A DNA stretch of 64,000 nt from CALMEC01 sp963706315 (lineage in GTDB: Bacteria > Actinomycetota > Thermoleophilia > Miltoncostaeales > Miltoncostaeaceae). The notes beneath the pieces are model-generated. The model had not been told where the DNA came from. It made no database searches and saw nothing but the letters and a program-made list of their open reading frames with translations. Location: assembly GCA_963706315.1 (NCBI GenBank), contig CAVPMA010000024.1, positions 124,001 through 188,000 of the forward strand, written 5' to 3'. The position numbers were made by a program, and so were the translations under genes. Below, piece after piece: positions 1-14,360 of this stretch (position 1 is its first letter; the number at the start of each line of letters is the position of its first letter).

Positions 1-4227
<4,227 letters not shown>

Positions 4228-4303
4228 CGGTGGATCGTAGCCGTCACGACCCGGATCCCGTCGGGGTGCGGCGGGTCGCCGGGGCACTTCCGCCTGACCG
4301 CTC

Positions 4304-5173
4304 CTAGGAAGCGGCGGTCACGCCACCTCCGCCCACGGCGGTCATCGTGACCCGTGCGGTGAGCTCGCCGCCGGTGGGGCCGCGGAACATCCCCTTGATC
4401 GGCGGGACGTCGGAGTAGCTGCGCCCGTGCCCGATCTTCACGTGGCTCTCGTCGGCGAATCCGCGGTTGGTCGGGTCGACCCCGACCCACATTCCCGTGC
4501 CGCCACCGGTCGGGAGAAACACCTCGATCCAGGCGTGGGTCTCGACCTCGGCCGATTCCGGCCCCGATGCGCTGCTCACGAACAGGTAGCCGGAGCAGTA
4601 CCGGGCGGCGATGCCCAGGCGGCGCAGCACGATGAGGGCGAGGTGCACGAAGTCCTGGCACACGCCGGCGCCGGCGGCCAGGAAGTCGGCGACGGTCGAG
4701 CCCACGTAGGTGACGCCGGGGCGGTACTCGAACCGCTCGGGGATCGCCTCGGTCAGGGCAAGGGCCGTCGCGAGCGGTGTGGAGGCTCTGACCTCGCCCA
4801 TCAGGGTGCCGAGGTCCCGGTCCGGCGGGGTCGGGACCGCCGCGTACAGGAACTCGGCGACCGCATCGCGATATCCGGACGGCTCGAGCTCGTCCCATGC
4901 GGGGTCGGGACGCACCGCTGTCGGGATCGTCTCGACCTGCGAGCCCACGTCGATCGTCAGCGCGTCGTGCGGCTGGACGACCTCGAACTCGTGCACGGTC
5001 GTGCCGAAGTAGTCGTCGTATTCGTAGACGCGCGCCTCGGGCGCCGTCGTGAGGGTGAAGTCCCGCCGCTTCTGGGTCGGGGTGGTGGCCGGGCGGACGC
5101 GCAGGGCGTTCATGCTGTCGGTCACCGGGCCGGGATAGCGGTACTCGGTGGTGTATCGGATGTCGAAGATCAC
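4304..5173 (-). CDS. transglutaminase-like cysteine peptidase family protein
   Basis: 289 residues. An N-terminal beta-rich domain (about 1-85, beginning MIFDIRYTTEYRY) is followed by a transglutaminase core with a full catalytic triad: Cys172 in GVCQDF, His213 in THAWIEV and Asp233 in GVDPTN. The family covers papain-like enzymes that cleave or transfer amide bonds. This subgroup is regularly found beside alpha-E and circularly permuted ATP-grasp genes, as here. Its ATG overlaps the stop of the alpha-E gene by four bases (ATGA), so the two are probably translationally coupled. No signal peptide or membrane segment is visible, so it is probably cytoplasmic. Substrate is unknown; peptide trimming or crosslinking within the predicted peptide-ligase pathway is inference. 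Confidence 0.88.
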   Translation of the reverse strand: MIFDIRYTTEYRYPGPVTDSMNALRVRPATTPTQKRRDFTLTTAPEARVYEYDDYFGTTVHEFEVVQPHDALTIDVGSQVETIPTAVRPDPAWDELEPSGYRDAVAEFLYAAVPTPPDRDLGTLMGEVRASTPLATALALTEAIPERFEYRPGVTYVGSTVADFLAAGAGVCQDFVHLALIVLRRLGIAARYCSGYLFVSSASGPESAEVETHAWIEVFLPTGGGTGMWVGVDPTNRGFADESHVKIGHGRSYSDVPPIKGMFRGPTGGELTARVTMTAVGGGGVTAAS

Positions 5174-6138
5174 CGGCGGCTCACGTGCAGGGCCGGCCGC
5201 TCCGCTCCGGCGAAGTACCGCTGCGCGATGTCGGCGTCCACCGCGGCGAGCTCCTTCTGGACGATTCCGAGCGTCTCGAGAAGGGCGGGGACGCGGGGCA
5301 CCTCGCGCTGGCGGAAGTCGAGATCCGCCGCGAGGCGGGCGAGCCGCAGCACGGGCGGGGACGTGGACGCACCGATGTCGGCGCTCGCGAGCGCCCGGCG
5401 CACCCCGTCCACGCAGGCGGCGATGGAGTCGGGAAATGCCTCTTCGAAGATCAGGAACCGTGCGACCGGGACGAGGTGCGGCGGGGTCGACGTCGCCCGG
5501 CGGAAGGCCTGGAGGCCCCCGACAGCCCGCAGGAGCGCGAGCGCCGGTCCGTCCCGAGCCGAGTCGTGGTCGTCGGCCCAGTACGCCGACGGGAGCGTCA
5601 CGAGCAGCATCCGCAGCACCATGTCGGCGGCCTCGAGGTCCGCGCCGGCGTGCAGGAACGCCCAGCCGTCGTCGCGCAGCATCGTCCGGCGCTGCACGCC
5701 CCAGAACAGGGAGCAGCGCTCACGCACGAGGTCGAACAGCGCCGACGGCTCACGGCGGAGCTCCGGCGTGATGTCCTGCTGCGAGATGCGCATGTGGAAC
5801 GTGTTGATGGTCTCCCACATGTCGAGCGACATGACGTCGCGCACCGCGCGCGCATGGGCCTGCGCCGCGTCGATGGACGCGACGATCGAGGCGGGGTGCG
5901 ACCGGTCGGCGACGAGCAGCCCGATCGTCGCGTCGGCGGTGGCCGGACGCCGCGCGACGAGCTGCGCCGTGCCGGTCATCGCGAGCAGCGAGTCCCAGGA
6001 CAGGGTCATGGCCGACGGATCCGCCTGCTGGCCCTCGACGGCGGTGTCGAGCACTCCCTGCAGGAGTCGCGCGGTGTGATCTGCGCGCGCCACGGATCGC
6101 CCGAGCCAGAAGAGCTCATGCGCAATCCTCGCCAGCAT
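5170..6138 (-). CDS. alpha-E domain protein (DUF403 family)
   Basis: 322 residues, almost entirely predicted helix, starting MLARIAHELFWLGRSVARAD, the hallmark N-terminus of alpha-E (DUF403) proteins. The biochemical role is not established; the family is predicted to work with the permuted ATP-grasp ligase and the transglutaminase encoded on either side. The frame stays open upstream to 6288, but the ATG at 6138 matches the family start and shares one base with the stop of the ATP-grasp gene (TGATG), which decides the start. At the 3' end it overlaps the transglutaminase start by four bases. The three genes therefore form one translationally coupled unit. Confidence 0.9.
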   Translation of the reverse strand: MLARIAHELFWLGRSVARADHTARLLQGVLDTAVEGQQADPSAMTLSWDSLLAMTGTAQLVARRPATADATIGLLVADRSHPASIVASIDAAQAHARAVRDVMSLDMWETINTFHMRISQQDITPELRREPSALFDLVRERCSLFWGVQRRTMLRDDGWAFLHAGADLEAADMVLRMLLVTLPSAYWADDHDSARDGPALALLRAVGGLQAFRRATSTPPHLVPVARFLIFEEAFPDSIAACVDGVRRALASADIGASTSPPVLRLARLAADLDFRQREVPRVPALLETLGIVQKELAAVDADIAQRYFAGAERPALHVSRR

Positions 6139-7760
6139 CAGCGGGTCCCCCCGGCGCCGTGTCCGTGCTGCTGTTGCTGGCGCTCCTGCTCCACCCAGCC
6201 ACCGGTGCGAAGGCCCGGCAGCGGCGGCGGGCTGAGCGGCTGCGGAGCCTCCTGGTCCGTTGCCGTCGCGGGGCCTTCGAGCACCCATGTGTCCTTCGAC
6301 CCGCCGCCGCGGGAGGAGTTGACGATCATCTCGCCCGCCGGGAGCGCGACCCGCGTGAGCCCGCCGGGGATCACCGAGACGTCGTCACCGAACACCGCGA
6401 ACGGCCGCAGGTCGACGTGCCGGGGCTCGAGCGTGCCGTCGGGCTGCACCGTCGGCACGGTCGACAGCCGCACGAGGTCCTGCGCGATCCAGCGCTCGGG
6501 CGCGGAGCGCAGCCGGGCGGCCTGAGCGGCGATGTCCGCGTCGCTCGCCGTCGGCCCGATGAACACCCCGGAGCCACCCGACTCGGACGTCGGCTTCACC
6601 ACGAGCCGGTCGAGGTTGTCGAGCGCCCAGGCGAGCTGGTCGGGGTCGCTCATGTGGTAGGTCGCGACGTTCTGCAGGATCGGCTTCTCGCCGAGGTAGA
6701 AGCGGATCATCTCGGGCACGTAGGGGTAGATCGCCTTGTCGTCGGCGACGCCGGTGCCGATGGCGTTGGCGATCGCGACGTTCCCGGCGCGGTAGGCGCG
6801 CATGAGCCCGGGGATGCCCAGCATGGAGTCGGAGCGGAACTCCAGGGGGTCGAGGAATGCGTCGTCGATCCGCCGGTAGATCGTGTGGACCCGCGCGGGG
6901 CCGCTGGTCGTCGCCATGTAGCAGACGTTGTCGCGGACGACGAGGTCCGACGCCTCCACCAGCTCGACGCCCATCTGCCGCGCCAGGTACGCGTGCTCGA
7001 AGTACGCGCTGTTGTATGTCCCGGGGGTCCACACGACCACCGTCGGGTACTCGCCGCCGGCCGGGGCTGCGTCGCGCAGCGCCGCGAGCAGGAGCGCCGG
7101 GTAGTCGTCGACGCGGCGCACCCGGTGGTCGAGGAAGAGCCTGGGGACGAGCCGGCGCATGGCACGGCGGTTCTCGAGCACGTACGACACCCCGGACGGC
7201 GTGCGGACGTTGTCCTCGAGCACCTTCCAGGTGCCGTCGGCGTCGCGCACGAGGTCGCAGCCGGAGACATGGCAGTAGACGCCTTTGGGCGGGCTGATCC
7301 CGTGGGCGGGCCGGGCAAACGCGGTTCGCGAGACCACGAGGGCCCACGGCACGAGCCCGGCGTTGACGATCTCGCGCCGGTGGTAGATGTCGTCGCAGAA
7401 GGCGTTCAACGCCCGGATGCGCTGGATCAGCCCCCGTTCGATCACCGTCCACTCGTCGGCCGGGATGATCCGCGGGACGAGGTCGAGGGGGAAGGGGCGG
7501 TCCCGGGCGGCGCCCCCCTCGCCGACCAGGGCGAACGTGATGCCCTGCTGCATGAAGATCGCGTCGCGGCGGTCACCGGCGGCGATGAGCCGCTCGCGCC
7601 CCAGCGACTCGATGCCGTCGATCAGCTTGCGGGCATGGGGACGAGGCTCGCCCGAGTCGGCGAAGAGCTCGTCGTAGCCGTCGTCGTCGGGGCGGTAGCC
7701 GCCGAACGCCGCCGCCTCGACGCCGGCGGAGTGGTCGCCGTCGGGAGGCGGGGCGCTCAT
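6138..7760 (-). CDS. circularly permuted ATP-grasp type 2 family protein
   Basis: 540 residues, the usual family length. Recognisable blocks include the DELF and IFMQQGITF segments near the N-terminus, KVLEDNVRTPSGVSYVLENR in the middle, TPGTYNSAYFEH, and VKPTSESGGSGVFIGP, which would bind ATP. The C-terminal block has RHVDLRPFAV and NSSRGGGSKDTWVL. ATP-grasp enzymes join a carboxylate to an amine through an acyl phosphate; this permuted clade is predicted from genome context (amidoligase surveys) to make small peptides or peptide tags, but no product is proven. The tail after about residue 510 is Gln/Pro/Gly/His-rich and looks disordered. It lies 49 bases behind gltD on the same strand and overlaps the alpha-E gene by one base. 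No good Shine-Dalgarno is visible at the ATG. Confidence 0.9.
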   Translation of the reverse strand: MSAPPPDGDHSAGVEAAAFGGYRPDDDGYDELFADSGEPRPHARKLIDGIESLGRERLIAAGDRRDAIFMQQGITFALVGEGGAARDRPFPLDLVPRIIPADEWTVIERGLIQRIRALNAFCDDIYHRREIVNAGLVPWALVVSRTAFARPAHGISPPKGVYCHVSGCDLVRDADGTWKVLEDNVRTPSGVSYVLENRRAMRRLVPRLFLDHRVRRVDDYPALLLAALRDAAPAGGEYPTVVVWTPGTYNSAYFEHAYLARQMGVELVEASDLVVRDNVCYMATTSGPARVHTIYRRIDDAFLDPLEFRSDSMLGIPGLMRAYRAGNVAIANAIGTGVADDKAIYPYVPEMIRFYLGEKPILQNVATYHMSDPDQLAWALDNLDRLVVKPTSESGGSGVFIGPTASDADIAAQAARLRSAPERWIAQDLVRLSTVPTVQPDGTLEPRHVDLRPFAVFGDDVSVIPGGLTRVALPAGEMIVNSSRGGGSKDTWVLEGPATATDQEAPQPLSPPPLPGLRTGGWVEQERQQQQHGHGAGGTR

Positions 7761-7809
7761 GCTCGTCTGGCCTCGCGCATTGCGTCCCGACCTGGGTTGC
7801 CCGGCGGGC

Positions 7810-9273
<1,464 letters not shown>

Positions 9274-9276
9274 GGG

Positions 9277-12200
9277 CTACCTCTCGTCGTTGGCGGCGGC
9301 GAGCGCCGCCTCTTCCTTGCCGGCGCCGTTGGCGGCGGCGACCCGTCGCTCCTCGAGCACCCGCTTGAAGTCCTTCGGCATGACCTTGACGAAGTCCTCG
9401 ACCGCGGTTTCCCACTGGGCGAGCACCCGCGCGGCGACCTCCGACCCGGTCTCGTCCTGGTGCCGGCGGATCCGGTCGAGCAGCCAGAGCCGCTCCTCGT
9501 CGTCCATGGGGTCGAGGTCGACCATCTCCATGTTGACCCGCCGGGGGAACGCGTGCGCCGGGTCGTACACATAGGCGATGCCGCCGCTCATGCCGGCGCC
9601 GAAGTTGCGTCCCGTGCCGCCGAGCACAACGACCCGGCCGCCGGTCATGTACTCGCAGGCGTGGTCGCCCACCCCTTCGACGACGGCGATCGCGCCGGAG
9701 TTGCGGACGCAGAACCGCTCGCCCACCACGCCGCGCAGGAACATCTCGCCGCCGGTCGCGCCGTAGAGGATGACGTTGCCGGCGATGATGTTCTCCTCGG
9801 CCGCGAACCGCGAGCCGTCGGGCGGCCGCACGATGATGCGCCCGCCGGAGAGCCCCTTGCCGGTGTAGTCGTTCGCGTCGCCGAACAGGCGCAGGGTGAG
9901 GCCCTTGGGGGCGAAGGCGCCGAAGCTCTGCCCGGCGGAGCCGGTGAGGTTGATCACGACGGTGTCGTCGGGCAGGCCCTCCGCCCAGCGGCGGCTGATC
10001 TCCTGGCCGACGAGGGTGCCGACCGTGCGGTTGACGTTGCGGACGGGCACGTCGATGACCACCGGCGTGCGGTCGTCGAGGGCCGGCGCGGCCCGCTGGA
10101 TGAGCTCGATGTCGAGCGCCCGCTCGAGGCCGTGGTCCTGCACCTGCACGCAGGTGCGTGCGTCGCCGTCGAAGGGCTCCGGCATCGCGAGGATCGGTCC
10201 GAGGTCGAGCTTCGATGCCTTCCAGTGGGCGACGGCGTCCGAGGTGTCGAGGAACTCGGCATGGCCGATCGCCTCCTCGAGCGAGCGGAAGCCGAGCTCC
10301 GCGAGAAGCTCTCGGACCTCCTCGGCGATGAACTCGAAGAAGTTGATCACGAACTCCGGCTTGCCGGTGAAGCGCTCGCGCAGCTTCGGGTTCTGCGTGG
10401 CGATGCCGACGGGGCACGTGTCGAGGTGGCAGACGCGCATCATCACGCAGCCCGACACAACCAGCGGCGCGGTCGCGAAGCCGTACTCCTCGGCGCCGAG
10501 CAGCGCGGCGATGACGACGTCCCGGCCGGTCTTCATCTGGCCGTCGACCTGCACCACGATCCGGTCGCGCAGCCGGTTGAGCAGGAGCGTCTGCTGGGTC
10601 TCGGCGAGCCCGAGCTCCCACGGCGCCCCGGCGTGCTTGAGGGAGGTCAGCGGCGACGCGCCGGTGCCGCCGTCGTGCCCCGAGATCAGGACGACGTCCG
10701 CGTGGGCCTTCGAGACCCCGGCCGCCACGGTGCCGACGCCGACCTGGGCCACCAGCTTGACGTGGACCCTGGCCTCCGGGTTGGCGTTCTTCAGGTCGTG
10801 GATGAGCTGTGCGAGGTCCTCGATCGAGTAGATGTCGTGGTGCGGCGGAGGCGAGATGAGGCCGACGCCCGGCGTGGAGTACCGGACCTTCGCGATCCAC
10901 TCCCACACCTTGTTGCCCGGGAGCTGGCCGCCCTCCCCGGGCTTCGCGCCCTGCGCCATCTTGATCTGGAGGTCGGTGCAGTTGACCAGGTACTCGCTGG
11001 TCACGCCGAAGCGGCCGGAGGCGACCTGCTTGATCGCGCTGCGCTTCCAGTCGCCGTTCGGCTCGCGCTGGTAGCGCGAGGGGTCCTCGCCGCCCTCGCC
11101 GCTGTTCGAGCGTCCGCCGATGCGGTTCATGGCGATGGCGAGCGTCTCGTGCGCCTCGGCGGAGATCGACCCGTAGCTCATCGCGCCGGTGGAGAACCGC
11201 TTGACGATCTCCGAGACCGGCTCGACCTCTTCGATCGGCACCGGCGGGCGGACGCCCGTGCGGAACTTGAACAGCCCCCGCAGCGTTGCGAGATGCTCGG
11301 CCTGATCGTCCACGAGCTTCGTGTACTGCTTGAAGATCTCGTAACGGCCCGTGCGGGTCGCGTGTTGGAGCTTGAACACCGTCTCCGGGTTGAAGAGATG
11401 GTACTCGCCCTCGCGCCGCCACTGGTACTCGCCCCCCGGGTCGAGGGTGCGGTGGGCGAGCTCGCTCGGCCGGTCCGGGTACGCCCGGCGGTGGCGGCGG
11501 GCGATCTCCTCCGCCAGCTCCTCCAGGCCGATGCCGCCCAGGCGGCTGACGGTCTCGGTGAAGAACTCGGCGACGAACTCCTCGGAGAGGCCGATCGCCT
11601 CGAAGATCTGCGCGCCGGTGTAGGAGGCGACGGTGGAGATGCCCATCTTGGACATGACCTTGAGCACGCCCTTGCCGCACGCCTTGATGTAGTTCTTGCG
11701 GGCCTTGACCGGGTCGTACATCTCGGTCAGGTCCTGCGCGATGATGTCCTCGATCGTCGCAAACGCCAGGTACGGGTTGATCGCGGCGGCGCCGTACCCG
11801 ATGAGCAGGCACATGTGGTGGCACTCGCGCGCGTCGCCCGCCTCGACCACCAATCCGACCCGGGTGCGGGTCTTCTCGCGGATGAGGTGGTGGTGCACCG
11901 CGCTCGTCGACAGGAGCGACGGGATCGGAGCGAGCTCCCGGGAGGATCCGCGGTCGGACAGGATCAGGATCTGCGCGCCGGCGGCGATCTCCATCGATGC
12001 CCGTTGGCGTATCTCGTCGAGCGCGGCACGCAGGCCGGCGGCGCCCTCCGCGACCGGGTACAGGCACGGGATGATCGCGGACCGGAAGTCGGGGGTCTCG
12101 GGGTGCTGCTCCACGTCAACGAGCTTGCGCAGCTCGTCGTTGTCGATGACCGGCTGGTTCAGGAAGATCTGGCGGCAGGAGGAGGGGCCGGGCGCCAGGA

Positions 12201-13839
12201 GGTTCGCCTCCGGACCGATCGTGCCGCCGAGCGCGGTCACGAGCTCCTCGCGGATCGCGTCGAGCGGCGGGTTCGTGACCTGGGCGAACAGCTGCGAGAA
12301 ATAGTCGAACAGCAGCCGGGGGCGTGCCGAGAGCACCGCGATGGGCGTGTCGGTGCCCATTGACCCGGTCGGCTCGGCGCCGGTCTTGGCCATCGGCTCG
12401 ATGATGATCTTGATCTCTTCGGTGGTGTAGCCGAACGTCTGCTGCTCCTGCAGCACCAGCGCGTGCGGCGCGAGCTCGTGGTCCGGAACGCTCAGGTCGT
12501 CGAGCTCGACGATGTTCTCGCGCAGCCAATCGCCGTACGGGCGATGGCGGGCGAGGTCGGCCTTGAGCTCGTCGTCGCCGACGATCCGGCCCTGGGTCGT
12601 GTCGACCAGGAACATCCTGCCCGGCTGCAGACGGCCCTTGAGCACCACGTCCTCCGGGGCGACGTCGAGCACCCCGACCTCCGAGGCCATGATGACCAGG
12701 TCGTCGCTGGTGACCACGTAGCGCGACGGGCGCAGGCCGTTGCGGTCGAGCACCGCCCCGATGACGCTCCCGTCCGTGAAGGCGATCGACGCGGGCCCGT
12801 CCCAGGGCTCCATGATCGACGAGTGGAACCGGTAGAAGTCCTTGCGCGCCGGGTCCATCTCCTCGTGGCGCTCCCACGCCTCGGGGATCATCATGAGCAC
12901 GGCGTGCGGCAGCGAGTAGCCGCCCATGTGGAGCAGTTCGAGCACCTCGTCGAACGAGGCCGAGTCGCTGGCGCCGGGGGTGCAGATCGGGAAGATCCGC
13001 TCGAGGTCGCCCGGCAGCAGGTCGCTCTCGAGGAGCGCCTCGCGCGCCCGCATCCAGTTGCGGTTGCCCTGCACCGTGTTGATCTCGCCGTTGTGGCTGA
13101 TGTAGCGGTACGGGTGGGCCAGGGGCCACGACGGGAAGGTGTTGGTGGAGAAGCGCGAGTGCACCAGGGCCATCGCCGAATCCACCCGCTCGTCCTGGAG
13201 GTCCGGGAAGAACTCCGCGAGCTGGTCGGGGATGAGCATGCCCTTGTAGACGAAGGTGCGCGCCGAGAGGCTCGGGATGTAGCAGCCGCCGTCGACGAGG
13301 TGACCCACGGCGTGCTCGATCCGCTTGCGGAGCATGAAGGCGCGCCGCTCGAGGTCGAGGCCCGCCGCGCCGTCGCCTTCGATGAAGATCTGCCGGAACG
13401 CGGGCATCGCCGCGAGCGCCTGGGCGCCCAGCATGGAGCCGTCGGTCGGCACGTCGCGCCATCCCAGCACGCGCAGGCCCTCCTCGGCGACGATCGCGTC
13501 GATCGTCGTCACGTTGGCCTCGGCGACCGCGGGATCGGTGGGGAGGAACACCAGCCCCGTCGCATACCGGCCCTCGGCCGGGAGGCTGAACTCGACGACG
13601 CTGCGGAAGAACCGGCTCGGGGTCTGGATCAGGATGCCGGCGCCGTCGCCGGTGTTCTTCTCCGCGCCCCGCGCCCCCCGGTGGTCGAGGTTGCAGAGGG
13701 CCTGGACGCCGGAGCGCACGATGTCGTGGCTGCGGTGGCCTTTCATGTGCACGACGAACGCGACGCCGCAGGCGTCGTGCTCGAAGCGCGGGTCGTAGAG
13801 GCCCTGCTGCTCGGGTGGGGCTGTGCGCGGCTGGCTGAT
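9277..13839 (-). CDS. gltB: glutamate synthase (NADPH) large subunit, apparent AUC start
   Basis: About 1520 residues. Domains in order: glutaminase (GATase type 2) from the catalytic Cys of HDACGVAF (residue 25 from the proposed start); central domain; FMN-dependent synthase domain with the 3Fe-4S ligands in CVMMRVCHLDTC; and the C-terminal GXGXG beta-helix. The first in-frame ATG (13752) lies after the catalytic Cys, so it cannot be the true start. The frame upstream (LYDPRFEHDACGV, ending 13753) matches GltB and contains no ATG, GTG or TTG until well past 13900. A perfect GGAGG is followed after six bases by ATC, which I take as the start. That gives a 24-residue propeptide before the nucleophilic Cys, as expected for this self-processing family. 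Operon with gltD. Confidence 0.93.
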   Translation of the reverse strand: MSQPRTAPPEQQGLYDPRFEHDACGVAFVVHMKGHRSHDIVRSGVQALCNLDHRGARGAEKNTGDGAGILIQTPSRFFRSVVEFSLPAEGRYATGLVFLPTDPAVAEANVTTIDAIVAEEGLRVLGWRDVPTDGSMLGAQALAAMPAFRQIFIEGDGAAGLDLERRAFMLRKRIEHAVGHLVDGGCYIPSLSARTFVYKGMLIPDQLAEFFPDLQDERVDSAMALVHSRFSTNTFPSWPLAHPYRYISHNGEINTVQGNRNWMRAREALLESDLLPGDLERIFPICTPGASDSASFDEVLELLHMGGYSLPHAVLMMIPEAWERHEEMDPARKDFYRFHSSIMEPWDGPASIAFTDGSVIGAVLDRNGLRPSRYVVTSDDLVIMASEVGVLDVAPEDVVLKGRLQPGRMFLVDTTQGRIVGDDELKADLARHRPYGDWLRENIVELDDLSVPDHELAPHALVLQEQQTFGYTTEEIKIIIEPMAKTGAEPTGSMGTDTPIAVLSARPRLLFDYFSQLFAQVTNPPLDAIREELVTALGGTIGPEANLLAPGPSSCRQIFLNQPVIDNDELRKLVDVEQHPETPDFRSAIIPCLYPVAEGAAGLRAALDEIRQRASMEIAAGAQILILSDRGSSRELAPIPSLLSTSAVHHHLIREKTRTRVGLVVEAGDARECHHMCLLIGYGAAAINPYLAFATIEDIIAQDLTEMYDPVKARKNYIKACGKGVLKVMSKMGISTVASYTGAQIFEAIGLSEEFVAEFFTETVSRLGGIGLEELAEEIARRHRRAYPDRPSELAHRTLDPGGEYQWRREGEYHLFNPETVFKLQHATRTGRYEIFKQYTKLVDDQAEHLATLRGLFKFRTGVRPPVPIEEVEPVSEIVKRFSTGAMSYGSISAEAHETLAIAMNRIGGRSNSGEGGEDPSRYQREPNGDWKRSAIKQVASGRFGVTSEYLVNCTDLQIKMAQGAKPGEGGQLPGNKVWEWIAKVRYSTPGVGLISPPPHHDIYSIEDLAQLIHDLKNANPEARVHVKLVAQVGVGTVAAGVSKAHADVVLISGHDGGTGASPLTSLKHAGAPWELGLAETQQTLLLNRLRDRIVVQVDGQMKTGRDVVIAALLGAEEYGFATAPLVVSGCVMMRVCHLDTCPVGIATQNPKLRERFTGKPEFVINFFEFIAEEVRELLAELGFRSLEEAIGHAEFLDTSDAVAHWKASKLDLGPILAMPEPFDGDARTCVQVQDHGLERALDIELIQRAAPALDDRTPVVIDVPVRNVNRTVGTLVGQEISRRWAEGLPDDTVVINLTGSAGQSFGAFAPKGLTLRLFGDANDYTGKGLSGGRIIVRPPDGSRFAAEENIIAGNVILYGATGGEMFLRGVVGERFCVRNSGAIAVVEGVGDHACEYMTGGRVVVLGGTGRNFGAGMSGGIAYVYDPAHAFPRRVNMEMVDLDPMDDEERLWLLDRIRRHQDETGSEVAARVLAQWETAVEDFVKVMPKDFKRVLEERRVAAANGAGKEEAALAAANDER

Positions 13840-13850
13840 GGAATTCCTCC
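13837..13850 (-). promoter_or_regulatory. ribosome binding site and AUC start codon of gltB
   Basis: On the minus strand GGAGG (13850-13846), six spacer bases, then ATC (13839-13837). Spacing and strength are ideal for initiation, and no ordinary start codon exists in frame between here and 13900. Use of ATC is an inference from frame and family alignment; a sequence error changing ATG to ATC would look the same. Confidence 0.6.
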
Positions 13851-13908
13851 GGGGTCGGTGGCGTAAAGCCGGTCTCGGCGGAACAAGAAAGGCTAGCGGT
13901 CGAGGCGA

Positions 13909-13927
13909 TCCCGAACCAGTTTCGGGA
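13909..13927 (-). other. small perfect hairpin in the gltB leader region
   Basis: TCCCGAA, a five-base loop, then TTCGGGA: a perfect 7 bp stem about 70-90 bases upstream of the gltB start, within the 215-base divergent gap to clpS. A second short G5-AAA-C5 stem lies near 13960. Either could be a leader structure or an operator; I recognise no riboswitch. Confidence 0.35.
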
Positions 13928-14041
13928 CGCGATTTTGCGGCTTTTGCGGGGGAAACCCCCTGGGCGCACGCCCCTCGCTGGGAGCAAGTATCTCATGTTC
14001 GCGAGGGTCGTGGACGCGGCGAATGGCCGATGCCAGCGCGG

Positions 14042-14047
14042 TAGGAT
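14042..14047 (+). promoter_or_regulatory. -10 box suggesting a leaderless clpS transcript
   Basis: TAGGAT fits the actinobacterial TANNNT -10 consensus and ends seven bases before the clpS ATG. This is the spacing expected when transcription begins at the A of the start codon. No convincing Shine-Dalgarno precedes that ATG, which agrees with a leaderless message. Confidence 0.5.
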
Positions 14048-14054
14048 TGTCCGT

Positions 14055-14360
14055 ATGGCGACCGCCCCGACCGTAAGGCCGCCGGCGCAGAAGCCGCGCG
14101 AGGAGGGGCCCGGCGCTGGCCCCGGCATGGGCGCCCCGGTCAGCGTGATCGTGCTGAACGACAACCACAACACGTTCGAGGGCGTCGCGACGATCCTCGC
14201 CCGCTACATCCCGGGGGTCGACTACGACCGCGGGATGGCCCTGGCGAACAAGATCCACAACGCCGGCAGCGCCCGGGTGTGGAGCGGCGACCGCGAGCGC
14301 GCGGAGCTCTACTGGGAGCAGCTGCGCGACGCCGGCCTCACCATGGCGCCGCTGGCGTGA
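14055..14360 (+). CDS. clpS: ATP-dependent Clp protease adaptor ClpS
   Basis: 101 residues: a disordered Pro/Gly-rich N-terminal arm (1-35) and a ClpS core starting PVSVIVLNDNHNTFEGV. The core has the expected D/N-rich substrate-pocket loop and the helices that dock on the ClpA/ClpC N-domain (MALANKIHNAG). ClpS hands N-degron substrates to the Clp protease and may block other substrates. The frame is open upstream to 13935, but the ATG at 14055 fits the family and has a -10 box seven bases before it. Its TGA overlaps the GTG of the next gene (GTGA), so the decarboxylase is coupled to it. Confidence 0.9.
   Translation: MATAPTVRPPAQKPREEGPGAGPGMGAPVSVIVLNDNHNTFEGVATILARYIPGVDYDRGMALANKIHNAGSARVWSGDRERAELYWEQLRDAGLTMAPLA

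Noticed and set aside
12116..14173. Minus-strand frame of 685 codons spanning the gltB start
   Set aside because: Out of frame with gltB; only the gltB frame keeps the HDACGVAF motif and the synthase domains.
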